39,381 bases of DNA, taken from assembly GCA_016763995.1 (NCBI GenBank), contig JAESST010000171.1:1-39381 (forward strand). The letters are read 5' to 3'. Below the pieces are notes generated by a model, which was not told where the DNA came from, did not search any database, and saw only the letters and a list, made by a program, of their open reading frames with translations. Made by a program: the position numbers and the translations under genes. Shown here piece after piece: positions 17,849-27,483 of the stretch. This DNA comes from Flavobacteriales bacterium (GTDB lineage: Bacteria > Bacteroidota > Bacteroidia > Flavobacteriales_E > Vicingaceae). The number at the start of each line of letters is the position of its first letter. Position 1 is the first letter of the stretch.

Positions 17849-18988
17849 TTAATCTTCTTTAAAGAAATCTAAAGCGGATAAATCGATAATGTGTACTCCA
17901 CTATAATAGAAATGAAGAATTTCAGAATAGTTGTAACCTAAAGCGGCCATTTCCATGGCTCCAATTTGGCAAAGCCCAACGCCATGGCCAAAACCTTTGC
18001 CATTAAGAACCACCTTGCTATCAGTTTCAGTTGCATTAAAATAGGTAGAGCGTAATCTAAATTTGTCTCTCAATTCTTCGAAAGAAAGTTTAGACTCTGG
18101 AAAATACCTGAGACGATCGCCAACGCTAAAATTTAGTATTGTGTTGGGTTGAATTGTGTTAGGCAATCGAGCCGTCAGGTATTTTTGCCATTGGTTTTTG
18201 TCTATCACTTTCTCCCAAGTTGCGTTTCTGTGTTTTAGGCAAAAAGTGTCTTTTACGGAACGTAAGTAGTACAAAGATTTACTCCATACATCTTCAGAAT
18301 TTACTGTTTGACCACCACAAGAAGAGTGAAAGGCAGCTGTGATTAGTTGAATGTCGCTATCTACAATTACAGCACCACGGGTTTGCATAGAAGCTTCTAC
18401 AATATTGTTGAAAAAGGTTTTTCCATGATAAGCCTGACAATGTACTTCATCGCATAAGTTGTAACCTCCAACCTCATGTTTCTCGGTATTTGCAAGTGCA
18501 TAGGTTCTACAAATAATGGCTTGTAACTTAAAGTATTCTTTGGGAGGATTTCTGCCTACTTCAGCTTCTACCACACCTGCCACATAGTTGTCAAGGTCTA
18601 AATTATTAATCAGTTGCATCTGGCTTCGTTGAGCCACAATTTTTAGGTTGTCGTCATACCGTCTTTCTAGTCCGCTTGGGCTAACGCTTTTCACCATAAA
18701 GTGGTTGTACCAGCCAATGCCCATTAAATTTACCTTTCGGTATTTACCAATCAACTTCCCATCTTCCTTTACCTGAACAAAGCCATCGATATATTTAATG
18801 TTAAGTGAAGTCTTTGAGTTGAGTTCTTTTACTTTTCCTGATTCGGTAAACAGTGCATATTTACCTGCCCTTACAGAGAAGGTAAAGCTGTTCACTTTCT
18901 TAGACGCAAAAATTCCGATGTTTATGAATTCCGCATGTACCGTAATGGAAACTAGAAAGGCAAAAAGTAGGGAGAGGTTTTTAAGCAT
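17849..18988 (-). CDS. SpoIID/LytB-domain protein (predicted exported amidase enhancer or glycan-cleaving enzyme)
   Basis: SpoIID-domain proteins cleave denuded glycan strands or stimulate amidases in Firmicutes; their role in Bacteroidota is unproven. The signal peptide MLKNLSLLFAFLVSITVHA ends at about residue 19. The SpoIID core is seen as NLDLDNYVAGVVEAEVGRNPPKEYFKLQAIICRTYAL (about 148-184), HCQAYHG, TAAFHSSCGGQT (about 221-232), and NGKGFGHGVGLCQIGAMEMA near the end. At 379 residues it is a typical size. It overlaps the end of lpxB by 8 bases (18981-18988), so it belongs to the surE-lpxB operon and is probably translated by coupling. Confidence 0.9.
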   Translation of the reverse strand: MLKNLSLLFAFLVSITVHAEFINIGIFASKKVNSFTFSVRAGKYALFTESGKVKELNSKTSLNIKYIDGFVQVKEDGKLIGKYRKVNLMGIGWYNHFMVKSVSPSGLERRYDDNLKIVAQRSQMQLINNLDLDNYVAGVVEAEVGRNPPKEYFKLQAIICRTYALANTEKHEVGGYNLCDEVHCQAYHGKTFFNNIVEASMQTRGAVIVDSDIQLITAAFHSSCGGQTVNSEDVWSKSLYYLRSVKDTFCLKHRNATWEKVIDKNQWQKYLTARLPNTIQPNTILNFSVGDRLRYFPESKLSFEELRDKFRLRSTYFNATETDSKVVLNGKGFGHGVGLCQIGAMEMAALGYNYSEILHFYYSGVHIIDLSALDFFKED

Positions 18989-20111
18989 AATTTTTTAAGT
19001 CCTCAATCAATAATTCGGCCGTTTTAGCAGAAGCACCGCCGCTGCCAAGCGTATTGATTAGTGTTTCAAATTTATCCATCATCTTCTGTCGTTCAGGAGT
19101 GTTGCCCAGCAGTTTTCCCAATTCAGTTTTTAATAACTTTTCGTTCAGGTTTCCTTGAATCAATTCGGTGACGACTTCTTCATCTAGGATTAAGTTCACC
19201 AATGAAATGTATTTGATGTCTACAATTCGCTTAGCAATTTGGTAGGAAATAACATTGCCCTTATAACAAACTACTTCCGGTACTCGAAACAAAGCAGTTT
19301 CAAGTGTCGCAGTGCCTGAAGTTACAAGCGCTGCTGCTGAAATTTGCAATAAATCATATGTTCTGTTCGAAACAATTTTTAAAGAAGGATACTCCGCGGT
19401 AAAAGGTTCAAAGTAACTCAGGTCAAAACTTGGAGCAGCAGCAATAACAAATTGATGCTCTGGGAAATTTTGAATTTGTTTTAACATAATAGGGAGCATC
19501 ACGCCAATCTCTTGTTTTCTACTTCCGGGTAAAATTGCTATGATTGGTTTTTCTGTTAAGGCAAACTCTTTTCTAAGGCCTGCTTTCTTTTCGGCTGAAG
19601 TATCTCTGTTGTCGATGGCATCTAGTAAAGGATGTCCAACATAGTGAACTTCATAGCCATATTTAGCATAAAATTCTTTTTCAAAAGGGAGTATGGTAAA
19701 TACCATGTCAGTGAACTTTGCAATTTTATGCACCCGACTTTTTTTCCATGCCCAAATTTGCGGAGAGATATAATAGTATACTTTGATTTCAAGTTTTTTG
19801 ACAAACTCTGCAATTCGCAAATTAAATCCCGGGTAATCGATTAATACAACCGCATCAGGTTGATAGTTTTCAATGTCTTTCTTGCACTCTTTAATGTTTC
19901 CAAGAATGGTTTTAAGGTTCATGATCACTTCAGCAAAGCCCATAAAAGCCAACTCTCTAAAATGTTTGACAACTTCAGCTCCTGCAGCTTCCATCAAATC
20001 GCCACCCCAACAACGAATTTCTGCTTGTGGGTCTTTTTCTTTAATGGATTTGATGAGGTTGCTACCATGCAAATCTCCCGATGCTTCACCTGCTATTATG
20101 TAATACTTCAT
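18981..20111 (-). CDS. lpxB: Lipid-A-disaccharide synthase
   Basis: LpxB joins UDP-2,3-diacylglucosamine and lipid X to form the lipid A disaccharide at the inner face of the inner membrane. The family start MKYYIIAGEASGDLHGSNLI is exact, followed by CWGGDLMEAAGAE, the VLIDYPGFNLRIA block (about 92-104), YYISPQIWAWKKSRV (about 113-127), VGHPLLDAI, ILPGSRKQEIGVMLP (about 192-206) and LVTSGTATLETAL near 263-275. The length of 376 residues is normal. It lies 3 bases after the small membrane protein gene and overlaps the SpoIID gene. Confidence 0.96.
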   Translation of the reverse strand: MKYYIIAGEASGDLHGSNLIKSIKEKDPQAEIRCWGGDLMEAAGAEVVKHFRELAFMGFAEVIMNLKTILGNIKECKKDIENYQPDAVVLIDYPGFNLRIAEFVKKLEIKVYYYISPQIWAWKKSRVHKIAKFTDMVFTILPFEKEFYAKYGYEVHYVGHPLLDAIDNRDTSAEKKAGLRKEFALTEKPIIAILPGSRKQEIGVMLPIMLKQIQNFPEHQFVIAAAPSFDLSYFEPFTAEYPSLKIVSNRTYDLLQISAAALVTSGTATLETALFRVPEVVCYKGNVISYQIAKRIVDIKYISLVNLILDEEVVTELIQGNLNEKLLKTELGKLLGNTPERQKMMDKFETLINTLGSGGASAKTAELLIEDLKNYA

Positions 20112-20114
20112 ACC

Positions 20115-20417
20115 TTATAAGGTTCCGCCCATTACTTTACTAATCATGACATAAAAGGCGAAAACGAGTGTAGCAAAAATGACACCCCTTGCGGCTCTGT
20201 CGTTTTTAGTTTGAAAAAACGAAAAGAATGCACCCAGATTAACAATGGCACAAAGGCTCAATAGCTTAATCAATATAGATTGAAAAACCATTTTCTTTAA
20301 GAAGTCCGGAGCCGTTAAATGAGCATAAGTAGAAAGGTAATAAATACCCATAACAATCATTGGGAGAACAATGCCTGTGACTATTCCTACCCAAATTTTA
20401 TCTACTTTTTTCTTCAT
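20115..20417 (-). CDS. Small membrane protein of unknown function between surE and lpxB
   Basis: The 100-residue product has three hydrophobic segments: VGIVTGIVLPMIVMGIYYLS (about 9-28), IKLLSLCAIVNLGAFFSFF (about 50-68) and GVIFATLVFAFYVMISKVM (about 78-96), with a basic N-terminus (MKKKVDK). I do not recognise a named family. Its ATG lies 20 bases inside surE and its stop is 3 bases before lpxB, so it must be translated as part of that operon. The position beside lipid A synthesis hints at an envelope role, but this is only context. Confidence 0.8.
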   Translation of the reverse strand: MKKKVDKIWVGIVTGIVLPMIVMGIYYLSTYAHLTAPDFLKKMVFQSILIKLLSLCAIVNLGAFFSFFQTKNDRAARGVIFATLVFAFYVMISKVMGGTL

Positions 20418-21183
20418 GTTCTAAGTTTTTTAAATCATCTAATAAGTGATGTGCAGTTACATCAAATTGAACGGGAACAAGCGATACATAATTGTGCTTT
20501 AATGCCCATTCGTCCGTGTCTTCGCTTTCTTCTTCGTGATTCACAAATTTACCGGTCAACCAATAATAAGGGTCTCCTGAAGGATCATGACGTTCGTCGA
20601 AGGTTTCTTCCCACATGGCATTCGCTTGTCTACCAACTTTTAATCCTTTTATTAATTCACTATCTACAGCTGGGAAATTAACATTCAAGCAACAAGATTT
20701 CCCCAAATCATTTTTAAGAACATAATCAATTACTTCTTTAATATAAGGGGGTGTCGCGCTAAAATCAGCATCAATACTTGTGTCGTCTAGAGAAAAACCG
20801 ATGGAAGGAATTCCTTCTATTGCTCCTTCTAGCGCTGCAGACATGGTTCCCGAATAAATTACGTTGATGCTCGAATTTGAACCGTGATTAATTCCTGATA
20901 CGATTAGATCAGGAGTTTCTTTCGCAATTTTTGATGTCGCAATTTTAACACAATCTACTGGAGTACCGCTACAACTGTACGCTTCAACTCCATCCATGTC
21001 GACCTTTTTAACACGTATCATCGCATTAATCGTAATGGCATGTCCCATTCCAGATTGTGGTTTATCAGGAGCAACTACAATAATCCGATCGGTAATGGTT
21101 TTTACGACTTGTATTAAGGTTTGAATACCAGGTGCTGTAATACCATCATCGTTGGTGACTACAATTAGCGGCTTTTTAGACAT
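20398..21183 (-). CDS. surE: 5'/3'-nucleotidase SurE
   Basis: SurE is a metal-dependent phosphatase that removes phosphate from nucleoside monophosphates in stationary phase or stress. The metal-binding motif VTNDDGITAPGIQTL (8-22) is at the N-terminus, followed by VAPDKPQSGMGHAITI (38-53), CSGTPVDCVKIA and the second motif VSGINHGSNSS (about 94-104), and YSGTMSAALEG. The length of 261 residues is typical. It heads a four-gene minus-strand operon surE - small membrane protein - lpxB - SpoIID-like, with overlaps or 3-base gaps throughout. Confidence 0.96.
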   Translation of the reverse strand: MSKKPLIVVTNDDGITAPGIQTLIQVVKTITDRIIVVAPDKPQSGMGHAITINAMIRVKKVDMDGVEAYSCSGTPVDCVKIATSKIAKETPDLIVSGINHGSNSSINVIYSGTMSAALEGAIEGIPSIGFSLDDTSIDADFSATPPYIKEVIDYVLKNDLGKSCCLNVNFPAVDSELIKGLKVGRQANAMWEETFDERHDPSGDPYYWLTGKFVNHEEESEDTDEWALKHNYVSLVPVQFDVTAHHLLDDLKNLEHEEKSR

Positions 21184-21227
21184 AGGTGTATTCGTTTGAA
21201 TGCTCTAAATTAAGCCAAGAAAGCAAA

Positions 21228-21252
21228 AACCTTAACTAGTTTTAGTAAGGTT
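21228..21252 (-). terminator. Hairpin upstream of surE, terminator-like on the minus strand
   Basis: AACCTT/AAGGTT and ACTA/TAGT form a 10-pair stem with one bulged base and a 4-base loop; on the minus strand TTT and GCTTTC follow. It lies about 45 bases before the surE start and may end transcripts from the broken VOC gene. Confidence 0.5.
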
Positions 21253-21462
21253 TAACACATCTGAATGTCAATAACCGTTTTAACCTGAGTTTGACTCTTC
21301 TTAAGAATTCAGAACCGAGATAAATTTTAAGAAAAAGATTGCTGTCTAGCTACGGAACTATGAACACTCTCACAGAAATAACAGTCTATTGCGTTGAATT
21401 TTTAGAATATAGCTACTTCTGAAAATCTGAATTTCTAACTAATAATCGAGCTTAGGGTTTTG

Positions 21463-21809
21463 CTAAACTTCTCTCCAAACAGCTAATTCATTTCCTGATG
21501 GATCTAGAAATTGAAAACGTTCACCTCCAGGGAAAGAAAAAGTATCTACAGAGATTGTTCCTCCAGATTCTATGATCTTAGTTTTGATTTCGTCTAAATT
21601 TTGATGCACCAAAACGATTAAAGCTCCACTTACAATTTTTTCTTGTGTCAACTCAAATCCGCCTCCTAATCCGGCATTGAAAAAGAAGTGTAAGTCGGCC
21701 CATAATCTGTGAATTCCCAATCAAAACAATTTGAGTAAAATTCTTTAGTAGTGGCTATGTTTTTAGACTTTAGCTCAATGTAGTTGATGTGATTATTGGT
21801 TGGTTTCAT
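21463..21809 (-). pseudogene. VOC/glyoxalase-like protein, frameshifted
   Basis: The track shows only an 85-residue piece starting at 21720. The ATG at 21809 begins a normal VOC-family N-terminus (INYIELKSKNIATTKEFYS, then WEFTDYGPTYTSF) that runs into a TAG. Adding one A to the A5 run at 21680-21684 joins it in frame to NAGLGGGFELTQEKIVSGAL and the C-terminal SFPGGERFQFLDPSGNELAVW, giving a 115-residue protein of the usual length. VOC proteins of this kind bind metals and small molecules; the specific reaction is not known. As read, the gene is broken by a single-base loss. It stands alone between dnaK and surE, with a terminator-like hairpin downstream. Confidence 0.8.
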
Positions 21810-21837
21810 GTTGTATTGAAATTTGTGAATTAAAATT

Positions 21838-21878
21838 AGACAAAATAAAAGGCCGCACTCTTTTCAGAACACGGCCTC
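21838..21878 (-). terminator. Strong dnaK terminator
   Basis: On the minus strand AGGCCGTGTTCT pairs with AGAGTGCGGCCT (12 pairs, some G-T) around a GAAA tetraloop, followed by TTTATTTTG. It lies about 30 bases after the dnaK stop. Confidence 0.88.
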
Positions 21879-21908
21879 TTCAACTAATTAATTGAGCTAT
21901 TGAGCGTA

Positions 21909-23822
21909 TTACTTGCTCTCTTCTTCAGTTACCTCTTCAAAGTCAACATCAGTTACTTCATCTTCTTCCGAAGCAGAAGCGTCTCCTGCAGGCTGTCCTT
22001 GTTCAGCACCTTCAGCACCGCCACCTTGAGCGTACATATCTTGAGCTGAAGCTTGGAATACAGCGTTTAATTTCTCCATTGCTGGATCAATTGCTGCCAT
22101 ATCTTTCGCTTCGTGAACTTTCTTCAATTCAGCTAAAGCCTCTTCAATTGGTGACTTTTTATCTGCTGGTAATTTCTCGCCAAACTCTTCCAATTGCTTT
22201 TCTGTTTGGAAAATTAAACTGTCCGCACTGTTAAGCTTATCGATTTCTTCTTTTGCTTTATTGTCAGCAACGGCATTCTCTTCTGCTTCACGCTTCATTT
22301 TTGTAATTTCCTCTTCACTTAAACCTGAAGAGGCTTCGATTCTAATATTTTGCTCTTTACCAGTTTTTTTGTCTTTTGCAGCAACATTTAAAATACCATT
22401 AGAATCAATGTCAAAAGTTACTTCAATTTGAGGATCTCCTCTTCTTGATGGAGGAATACCATCTAAATGAAAACGACCAATTGTTTTGTTACCATTTGCC
22501 ATTGGGCGCTCACCTTGTAAGATGTGAATCTCTACAGTTGGTTGATTGTCCGCCGCCGTTGAAAACGTTTCTGATTTTTTAGTTGGAATAGTCGTATTTG
22601 ACTCAATTAATTTGGTCATTACTCCACCCATTGTTTCAATTCCTAAAGAAAGAGGAGTAACATCTAATAAAAGAACATCTTTTACTTCACCTGTTAATAC
22701 TCCACCTTGGATAGCTGCTCCAATCGCAACTACTTGGTCAGGGTTTACACCTTTAGAAGGCTCTTTTCCAAAGAATGCTTTAACGGCATCTTGAATGGCA
22801 GGAATTCTTGTTGAACCACCTACTAAAATTACCTCGTCAATTTCGCTTGTGCTCATTCCAGCACTTTCTAATGCTTTTTTACACGGCTCAATTGTTCTTT
22901 TAATTAAGCTATCAGCTAATTGCTCAAATTTAGCTCTACTCAATGAACGAACTAAGTGTTTTGGTCCAGAAGCAGTAGCTGTAACATAAGGTAAGTTGAT
23001 TTCAGCTTGTGCAGAACTTGAAAGTTCAATTTTCGCTTTCTCAGCAGCTTCTTTTAATCTTTGAAGAGCCATTGGGTCTTTTCTTAAGTCAATGTTTTCT
23101 TCAGTTTCAAATTCTTTTGCTAACCAATCAATGATTACATCATCAAAATCATCTCCACCTAAGTGTGTATCTCCATCTGTAGATTTTACTTCGAAAACCC
23201 CGTCTCCTAATTCTAAGATAGAAACATCATGTGTTCCACCACCGCAATCAAATACAACAATGTTTACATCGTTTGCTTTTTTATCTAAACCGTAAGCTAA
23301 AGAAGCTGCAGTTGGCTCGTTGATGATTCTTTTAACTGTCAATCCAGCAATTTCACCAGCTTCTTTTGTTGCTTGACGTTGTGCATCGTTAAAGTATGCT
23401 GGTACTGTAATAACTGCTTCAGAAACAGAAGTTCCTAAATAGTCTTCAGCTGTTTTTTTCATCTTCTGTAACACCATGGCAGAAATTTCCTGCGGTGTAT
23501 ACATTCTATCGTCAATTTTTACTCTTGGTGTATCATTGTCACCTTTTACTACTTTGTAAGGAACTCTGCCAAGATTTTTTTCAACTTCGCTGAATTTATT
23601 TCCCATAAACCTCTTAATAGAGTAAATGGTCTTCTCCGGGTTGGTAATGGCTTGTCTTTTTGCAGGGTCACCTACTTTTCTTTCGCCACCTTCAATAAAT
23701 GCAACGATTGAAGGAGTAGTTCTTTTTCCTTCACTATTAGGAATTACAACAGGCTCGTTACCTTCCATTACAGAAACACAAGAGTTAGTTGTTCCTAAAT
23801 CTATTCCAATTATTTTACTCAT
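21909..23822 (-). CDS. dnaK: Molecular chaperone DnaK (Hsp70)
   Basis: DnaK binds exposed hydrophobic peptides in an ATP-driven cycle with DnaJ and GrpE. The N-terminus [21 protein letters not shown] holds phosphate loop 1; [36 protein letters not shown] and [11 protein letters not shown] complete the actin-like ATPase. The linker [19 protein letters not shown] leads to the substrate-binding domain, and the acidic tail ends [20 protein letters not shown], close to the EEVD-type end. The 637-residue length is standard. It is monocistronic here: no dnaJ or grpE flanks it, and a strong terminator follows. I saw no CIRCE element in the 145-base upstream gap. Confidence 0.98.
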   Translation of the reverse strand: MSKIIGIDLGTTNSCVSVMEGNEPVVIPNSEGKRTTPSIVAFIEGGERKVGDPAKRQAITNPEKTIYSIKRFMGNKFSEVEKNLGRVPYKVVKGDNDTPRVKIDDRMYTPQEISAMVLQKMKKTAEDYLGTSVSEAVITVPAYFNDAQRQATKEAGEIAGLTVKRIINEPTAASLAYGLDKKANDVNIVVFDCGGGTHDVSILELGDGVFEVKSTDGDTHLGGDDFDDVIIDWLAKEFETEENIDLRKDPMALQRLKEAAEKAKIELSSSAQAEINLPYVTATASGPKHLVRSLSRAKFEQLADSLIKRTIEPCKKALESAGMSTSEIDEVILVGGSTRIPAIQDAVKAFFGKEPSKGVNPDQVVAIGAAIQGGVLTGEVKDVLLLDVTPLSLGIETMGGVMTKLIESNTTIPTKKSETFSTAADNQPTVEIHILQGERPMANGNKTIGRFHLDGIPPSRRGDPQIEVTFDIDSNGILNVAAKDKKTGKEQNIRIEASSGLSEEEITKMKREAEENAVADNKAKEEIDKLNSADSLIFQTEKQLEEFGEKLPADKKSPIEEALAELKKVHEAKDMAAIDPAMEKLNAVFQASAQDMYAQGGGAEGAEQGQPAGDASASEEDEVTDVDFEEVTEEESK

Positions 23823-23885
23823 ATCTATTGTTGTTTAATTTCAATTTTTTAAATCTAACATGCAATAGTCAATGAATATGCCAAT

Positions 23886-23920
23886 CAAAAAAAAATGACA
23901 AATTGTGAAAATCTGTCATT
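23886..23920 (-). terminator. Terminator of the lipoprotein gene, upstream of dnaK
   Basis: AATGACA and TGTCATT form a 7-pair stem with a 13-base loop. On the minus strand a run of nine T follows, as expected for a terminator after the lipoprotein gene that ends at 23968. Confidence 0.7.
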
Positions 23921-23967
23921 CTTGTTACTTTCTTTATGAAGCTTGTGATCTTATATGTGACATTCTG

Positions 23968-25017
23968 TCAAGTTCCACGGAAGTAGAATCCTCGATATTT
24001 GGAAAAATCATTTATCATACCACCTGTTGAGCCATAATTATTAATAATGTAATTGATTGTTTTTACATTGAAATCTAATTTCCAGGTTCTTAAAGTTCTT
24101 GAAGCAAAGAGGCCAATCCCATTAGTTATGTTTGTGAATTCAGGCCTTGTTTGTGCTAGTCCATCAATTGGGCCATTTACGTCTCTGTATAGGGCATATT
24201 CCCCATCCGCAGATTGAATGATAATCTCTACGTTACCTAATGGCATAAACCTGTATAATTCTTTCCGAGGAAGAGCAGTTGTTGGGATAGTACTTAAAAA
24301 TGCATTGAAGAATCGGTTGCCGTCGAAAATATAAATATCTTGTTTCCCTTCTTCAAGAGTAGTATTTCTAAATGTTGTGAGCGGAAGGTCAAAGAATTTA
24401 TCTACGCTGTCAATATTATTTGTTATTTCAACATAATTAAACCTTAGAGTAATATCATATTCCCCAACGTTTGTAGAAGTTAAGAACTCCAAACGCGAAT
24501 TATCTATTATGTTATTTTGAATGTCAATTAAGGTCAAACTTCCTCTGCCTGATGCACCAGGGCGAGGTTTTGTTAAAACAGCTCCATTAGTCGGTATGGC
24601 TGAAGCCGTGGTAATTACTTTACTCCCAGGCTTGTTAATGACCAACTCGTAGGCTGCGTTTGCCGTAAGTTTTTCAGAAGTAAAGTAGGCTTCGTTTCTT
24701 GTTTGTGTAAATAAGCCTGGTTCTTTAGGAAGTAGAATTTTATTTAAAACAATTTCATCTCTAGTAGATGTCCTAACGAGCTTTACATCTAAACTATCGA
24801 AATAAATACGATCAGGGTGATTGACCAATTGAAGGGCGTTCTGGTCATCATCTAAGAACGTTTTTGTTATTTTAACAAACTGAGTATCTGTTCTTACGTC
24901 TATAAGTCCAATCACAGAAGTTACTTCTGTATATTCAGCGTTTATATCAACATCGTTTTCACAAGATAAAAGACCTGTAAACAATAAAGTTAAGAGTGTG
25001 GGCTTTAAAAAATTCAT
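23968..25017 (-). CDS. Predicted outer-membrane lipoprotein, DUF4249-like
   Basis: The N-terminus [22 protein letters not shown] is a lipoprotein signal peptide with the lipobox LLSC and acylated Cys19. The rest is a secreted, beta-rich protein of about 330 residues without an obvious enzyme motif. The early pattern (a short linker, then a strand-rich block with [14 protein letters not shown], followed by [20 protein letters not shown]) resembles DUF4249 lipoproteins, which often sit near TonB-dependent receptors in Bacteroidota, but no receptor gene is close and the match is by eye. It has its own terminator and is divergent from panB. A TAATTTTG box ends 4 bases before the ATG, which would make the mRNA nearly leaderless. 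Confidence 0.7.
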   Translation of the reverse strand: MNFLKPTLLTLLFTGLLSCENDVDINAEYTEVTSVIGLIDVRTDTQFVKITKTFLDDDQNALQLVNHPDRIYFDSLDVKLVRTSTRDEIVLNKILLPKEPGLFTQTRNEAYFTSEKLTANAAYELVINKPGSKVITTASAIPTNGAVLTKPRPGASGRGSLTLIDIQNNIIDNSRLEFLTSTNVGEYDITLRFNYVEITNNIDSVDKFFDLPLTTFRNTTLEEGKQDIYIFDGNRFFNAFLSTIPTTALPRKELYRFMPLGNVEIIIQSADGEYALYRDVNGPIDGLAQTRPEFTNITNGIGLFASRTLRTWKLDFNVKTINYIINNYGSTGGMINDFSKYRGFYFRGT

Positions 25018-25058
25018 AGTTCAAAATTACCAATTAATCATTATCACTTTCTATTTTG

Positions 25059-25066
25059 TAGCTTTG
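25059..25066 (+). promoter_or_regulatory. Candidate -7 promoter box of panB
   Basis: TAGCTTTG matches TAnnTTTG and is 23 bases before the ATG at 25090. No TTG was found at the expected -33 distance. Confidence 0.35.
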
Positions 25067-25089
25067 TCAAGACAATAAAAAAGTTGGTT

Positions 25090-25911
25090 ATGTCTACTGC
25101 AAAGAATCAAAAAGCCAAAAGAGTCACAACGCACACTATTCAAGAAATGAAGAATAGTGGCGAAAAGATCTCAATGCTAACGTCCTATGATTACTCAATG
25201 GCTAAAATCGTTGATGCTGCCGGGATCGACATTATTTTGGTAGGAGATTCTGCCTCAAACGTTATGGCAGGCCATGAAACAACCTTGCCCATTACATTAG
25301 ATCAAATGATTTATCATGCTTCCTCTGTCGTGAGGGCGATAAATAGGTGTTTAGTAGTAGTTGATTTACCATTTGGAGCTTATCAAGGAAATTCAAAAGA
25401 GGCCTTAACATCTGCTATTCGGATCATGAAAGAGTCTGGAGCCCATGCAGTAAAGCTAGAAGGTGGAGAAGAAATTATAGAATCGACAGAACGAATTCTT
25501 TCTGCCGGTATCCCAGTTATGGGGCACTTAGGTTTAACCCCGCAATCGATTTATAAGTTTGGAACTTATGTGGTAAGAGCAAAGGAAGAAGAAGAAGCGA
25601 AAAAATTAGTTGAAGATGCCATGGCTTTAGAAGAAGCTGGCTGCTTTGCAATTGTTCTAGAAAAGATACCTTCTAAGTTGGCCAAAATGGTTGCTGAAAA
25701 AGTACGTATCCCTATTATTGGTATTGGAGCAGGTGGAGGTGTTGATGGGCAGGTTTTGGTAATTCATGATATGTTAGGAATAAACCAAGAATTTAGCCCA
25801 CGATTCTTAAGGCGATACAATGATTTGTATAATGGAATAAAAGGTTCAGTTGAACAATATATAGAAGATGTTAAATCGAAAGATTTTCCAAATGAAAAAG
25901 AACAGTATTAA
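25090..25911 (+). CDS. panB: 3-methyl-2-oxobutanoate hydroxymethyltransferase (pantothenate synthesis)
   Basis: PanB transfers a hydroxymethyl group from methylene-tetrahydrofolate to 2-oxoisovalerate to give ketopantoate, the first step toward pantothenate and CoA. The motifs are clear: [33 protein letters not shown] near the start (Asp of the metal site in GDS), [35 protein letters not shown] and [19 protein letters not shown]. The track starts at TTG 25084, but the ATG at 25090 ([10 protein letters not shown]) is the likelier start; this gives 273 residues. It is followed one base later by the ATG of a TPR/PD40 protein. Confidence 0.96.
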   Translation: MSTAKNQKAKRVTTHTIQEMKNSGEKISMLTSYDYSMAKIVDAAGIDIILVGDSASNVMAGHETTLPITLDQMIYHASSVVRAINRCLVVVDLPFGAYQGNSKEALTSAIRIMKESGAHAVKLEGGEEIIESTERILSAGIPVMGHLGLTPQSIYKFGTYVVRAKEEEEAKKLVEDAMALEEAGCFAIVLEKIPSKLAKMVAEKVRIPIIGIGAGGGVDGQVLVIHDMLGINQEFSPRFLRRYNDLYNGIKGSVEQYIEDVKSKDFPNEKEQY

Positions 25912-25912
25912 G

Positions 25913-27475
25913 ATGATAAAAGAGATTTTATTTTTTTTATTTTTTGGCATTATAGTTTCAGCAAGTGCGCAATATGTAGAAGATTATCCAATTAATTCGG
26001 GGAATGGAGATCAGATGATTAGCTTCAAAAATTGGCCAGAAGGAATTAATCAGTTTACAGAACTTCTTAAAAAATATCCAGATAATTTAGAGTATAAGTA
26101 TAAACTAGGTAAATGTTATTTGTATGCAGATGTAGATAAGGCAAAATCTTTGGCCTACTTTAAAGATCTGATGGCTTTTGAGAAAAAAGAAAAGGACTTC
26201 TACGAAAGCTTGGCCATGGCTTATTTTGTTAACTACGAATTTGATAATGCAAAAAAGATATACCAGCAGATGGTAGATTCTGTTTCAGATACAAAGAGAA
26301 AAAGTTTATTCATCAAACAGATAGCACAGTGTGATATATCGAAAAAGATGATGAAGAATCCGGTACAAGTTAGTTTTGAAAACCTCGGTAAGAATGTAAA
26401 TTCTAAAGCACCAGACTTTTTGCCAATTGTTAGTCCTGATGAAGCTTTCCTTGCTTTTTCTACCAGAAGAAAAGGGGTTGTTGGGAATTTAAACTCATAT
26501 GCAGGCTATAGAACATCTGATATTTTTGTAACAAAGCATAAACGATCAAAATACTCTCGAGCTCGTTCTATAGGTAACCCAAATACATATGGGAATGAGT
26601 TTACAGCAGGTAGGTCTGGGAATGGAAAATATTTAACATTTACTGTGAACAGTGATGATTATTTTAATGACATATTTGTAAGTGAAAAAGGACGTAGGTC
26701 TTATATGCCTCCAAAAGTGTTTGATAGTGAAGGGGTGAATACTAAGGAAGATGAATTAGGAGCAACGCTATCCAATGATGGGGAAAAAATGTATTTCAGT
26801 AGCAATAGAGAAGGAGGGAAAGGTGGTTTTGATATTTACTACGTTCAACGTTTGCCTAATGGGCAATGGAGCGAAATAAAAAATTTAGGATCGCCTATCA
26901 ATACCGAAGGGGATGAGAAATACCCTGCTTTTAGCCATGACGAATCATATTTGTTTTTTAGTTCAAACGGACATATAGGAATGGGAGGGATGGACCTTTA
27001 TAAATCCAAAGCTTTAGAAGGCCTTAATAAATGGCAAAATCCTAAAAACTTAGGATATCCTATTAATACGCCATTTGATGATGAGAATATATCTTTTGCA
27101 GGGAATGAACGATACGCATACATGGCAAAAAGATTAGATGATACTTTTGGAGACCTTGATATTTATCGACTTACTTTTCAAGACAAAAAGGATGAATATT
27201 CCTTGATCTCGGGGCAAGTATTGACAACAGATTCAACCTTAATTGATCAGTCTATAAATATTGAAGCCTTTCAAGAGAATTCAGGAACGTTCGTGGGAAC
27301 TTATATTATGAATAGAAAGAACGGGAAATACTCAGCTATTTTGGCTCCTGGCAGATATGTATTAGAAGTAAAGGATGCTGAAGGCTATAATGATTATAGC
27401 AAAGTGATTAACATTCTTGGTAAGAACGACCAAGCTGAATTAAGAAAATTCAATATTATCTTAGAGTCTCAATAA
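25913..27475 (+). CDS. Exported TPR and PD40 beta-propeller protein
   Basis: The ATG at 25913, one base after the panB stop, gives a clean signal peptide (MIKEILFFLFFGIIVSASAQ) and 520 residues; the longer start in the track would bury it. Next come TPR-like helices (about 30-125, LLKKYPDNLEYKYKLGKCYL), a WD40-like PD40 propeller (about 150-420, with LAFSTRRKG, MYFSSNREGGKGGFDIYY and YLFFSSNGHIGMGGMDLY repeats) and a C-terminal carboxypeptidase-regulatory-like beta domain (ISGQVLTTDSTLI). This is the layout of the OmpA-type PorE/TPR-PD40 envelope proteins of Bacteroidota, but the peptidoglycan-binding OmpA domain is missing. It likely works in the periplasm or at the surface, as a scaffold or T9SS/gliding accessory; this is inference. 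Confidence 0.85.
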   Translation: MIKEILFFLFFGIIVSASAQYVEDYPINSGNGDQMISFKNWPEGINQFTELLKKYPDNLEYKYKLGKCYLYADVDKAKSLAYFKDLMAFEKKEKDFYESLAMAYFVNYEFDNAKKIYQQMVDSVSDTKRKSLFIKQIAQCDISKKMMKNPVQVSFENLGKNVNSKAPDFLPIVSPDEAFLAFSTRRKGVVGNLNSYAGYRTSDIFVTKHKRSKYSRARSIGNPNTYGNEFTAGRSGNGKYLTFTVNSDDYFNDIFVSEKGRRSYMPPKVFDSEGVNTKEDELGATLSNDGEKMYFSSNREGGKGGFDIYYVQRLPNGQWSEIKNLGSPINTEGDEKYPAFSHDESYLFFSSNGHIGMGGMDLYKSKALEGLNKWQNPKNLGYPINTPFDDENISFAGNERYAYMAKRLDDTFGDLDIYRLTFQDKKDEYSLISGQVLTTDSTLIDQSINIEAFQENSGTFVGTYIMNRKNGKYSAILAPGRYVLEVKDAEGYNDYSKVINILGKNDQAELRKFNIILESQ

Positions 27476-27483
27476 CTGTAATC

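Noticed and set aside
21184-21462. Possible coding remnant between surE and the VOC gene
   Set aside because: All frames are broken and no piece resembles a known family; only the hairpin is supported.
22546-23838. Plus-strand ORFs within dnaK
   Set aside because: Antisense to a perfectly conserved gene; low-complexity shadow translations.
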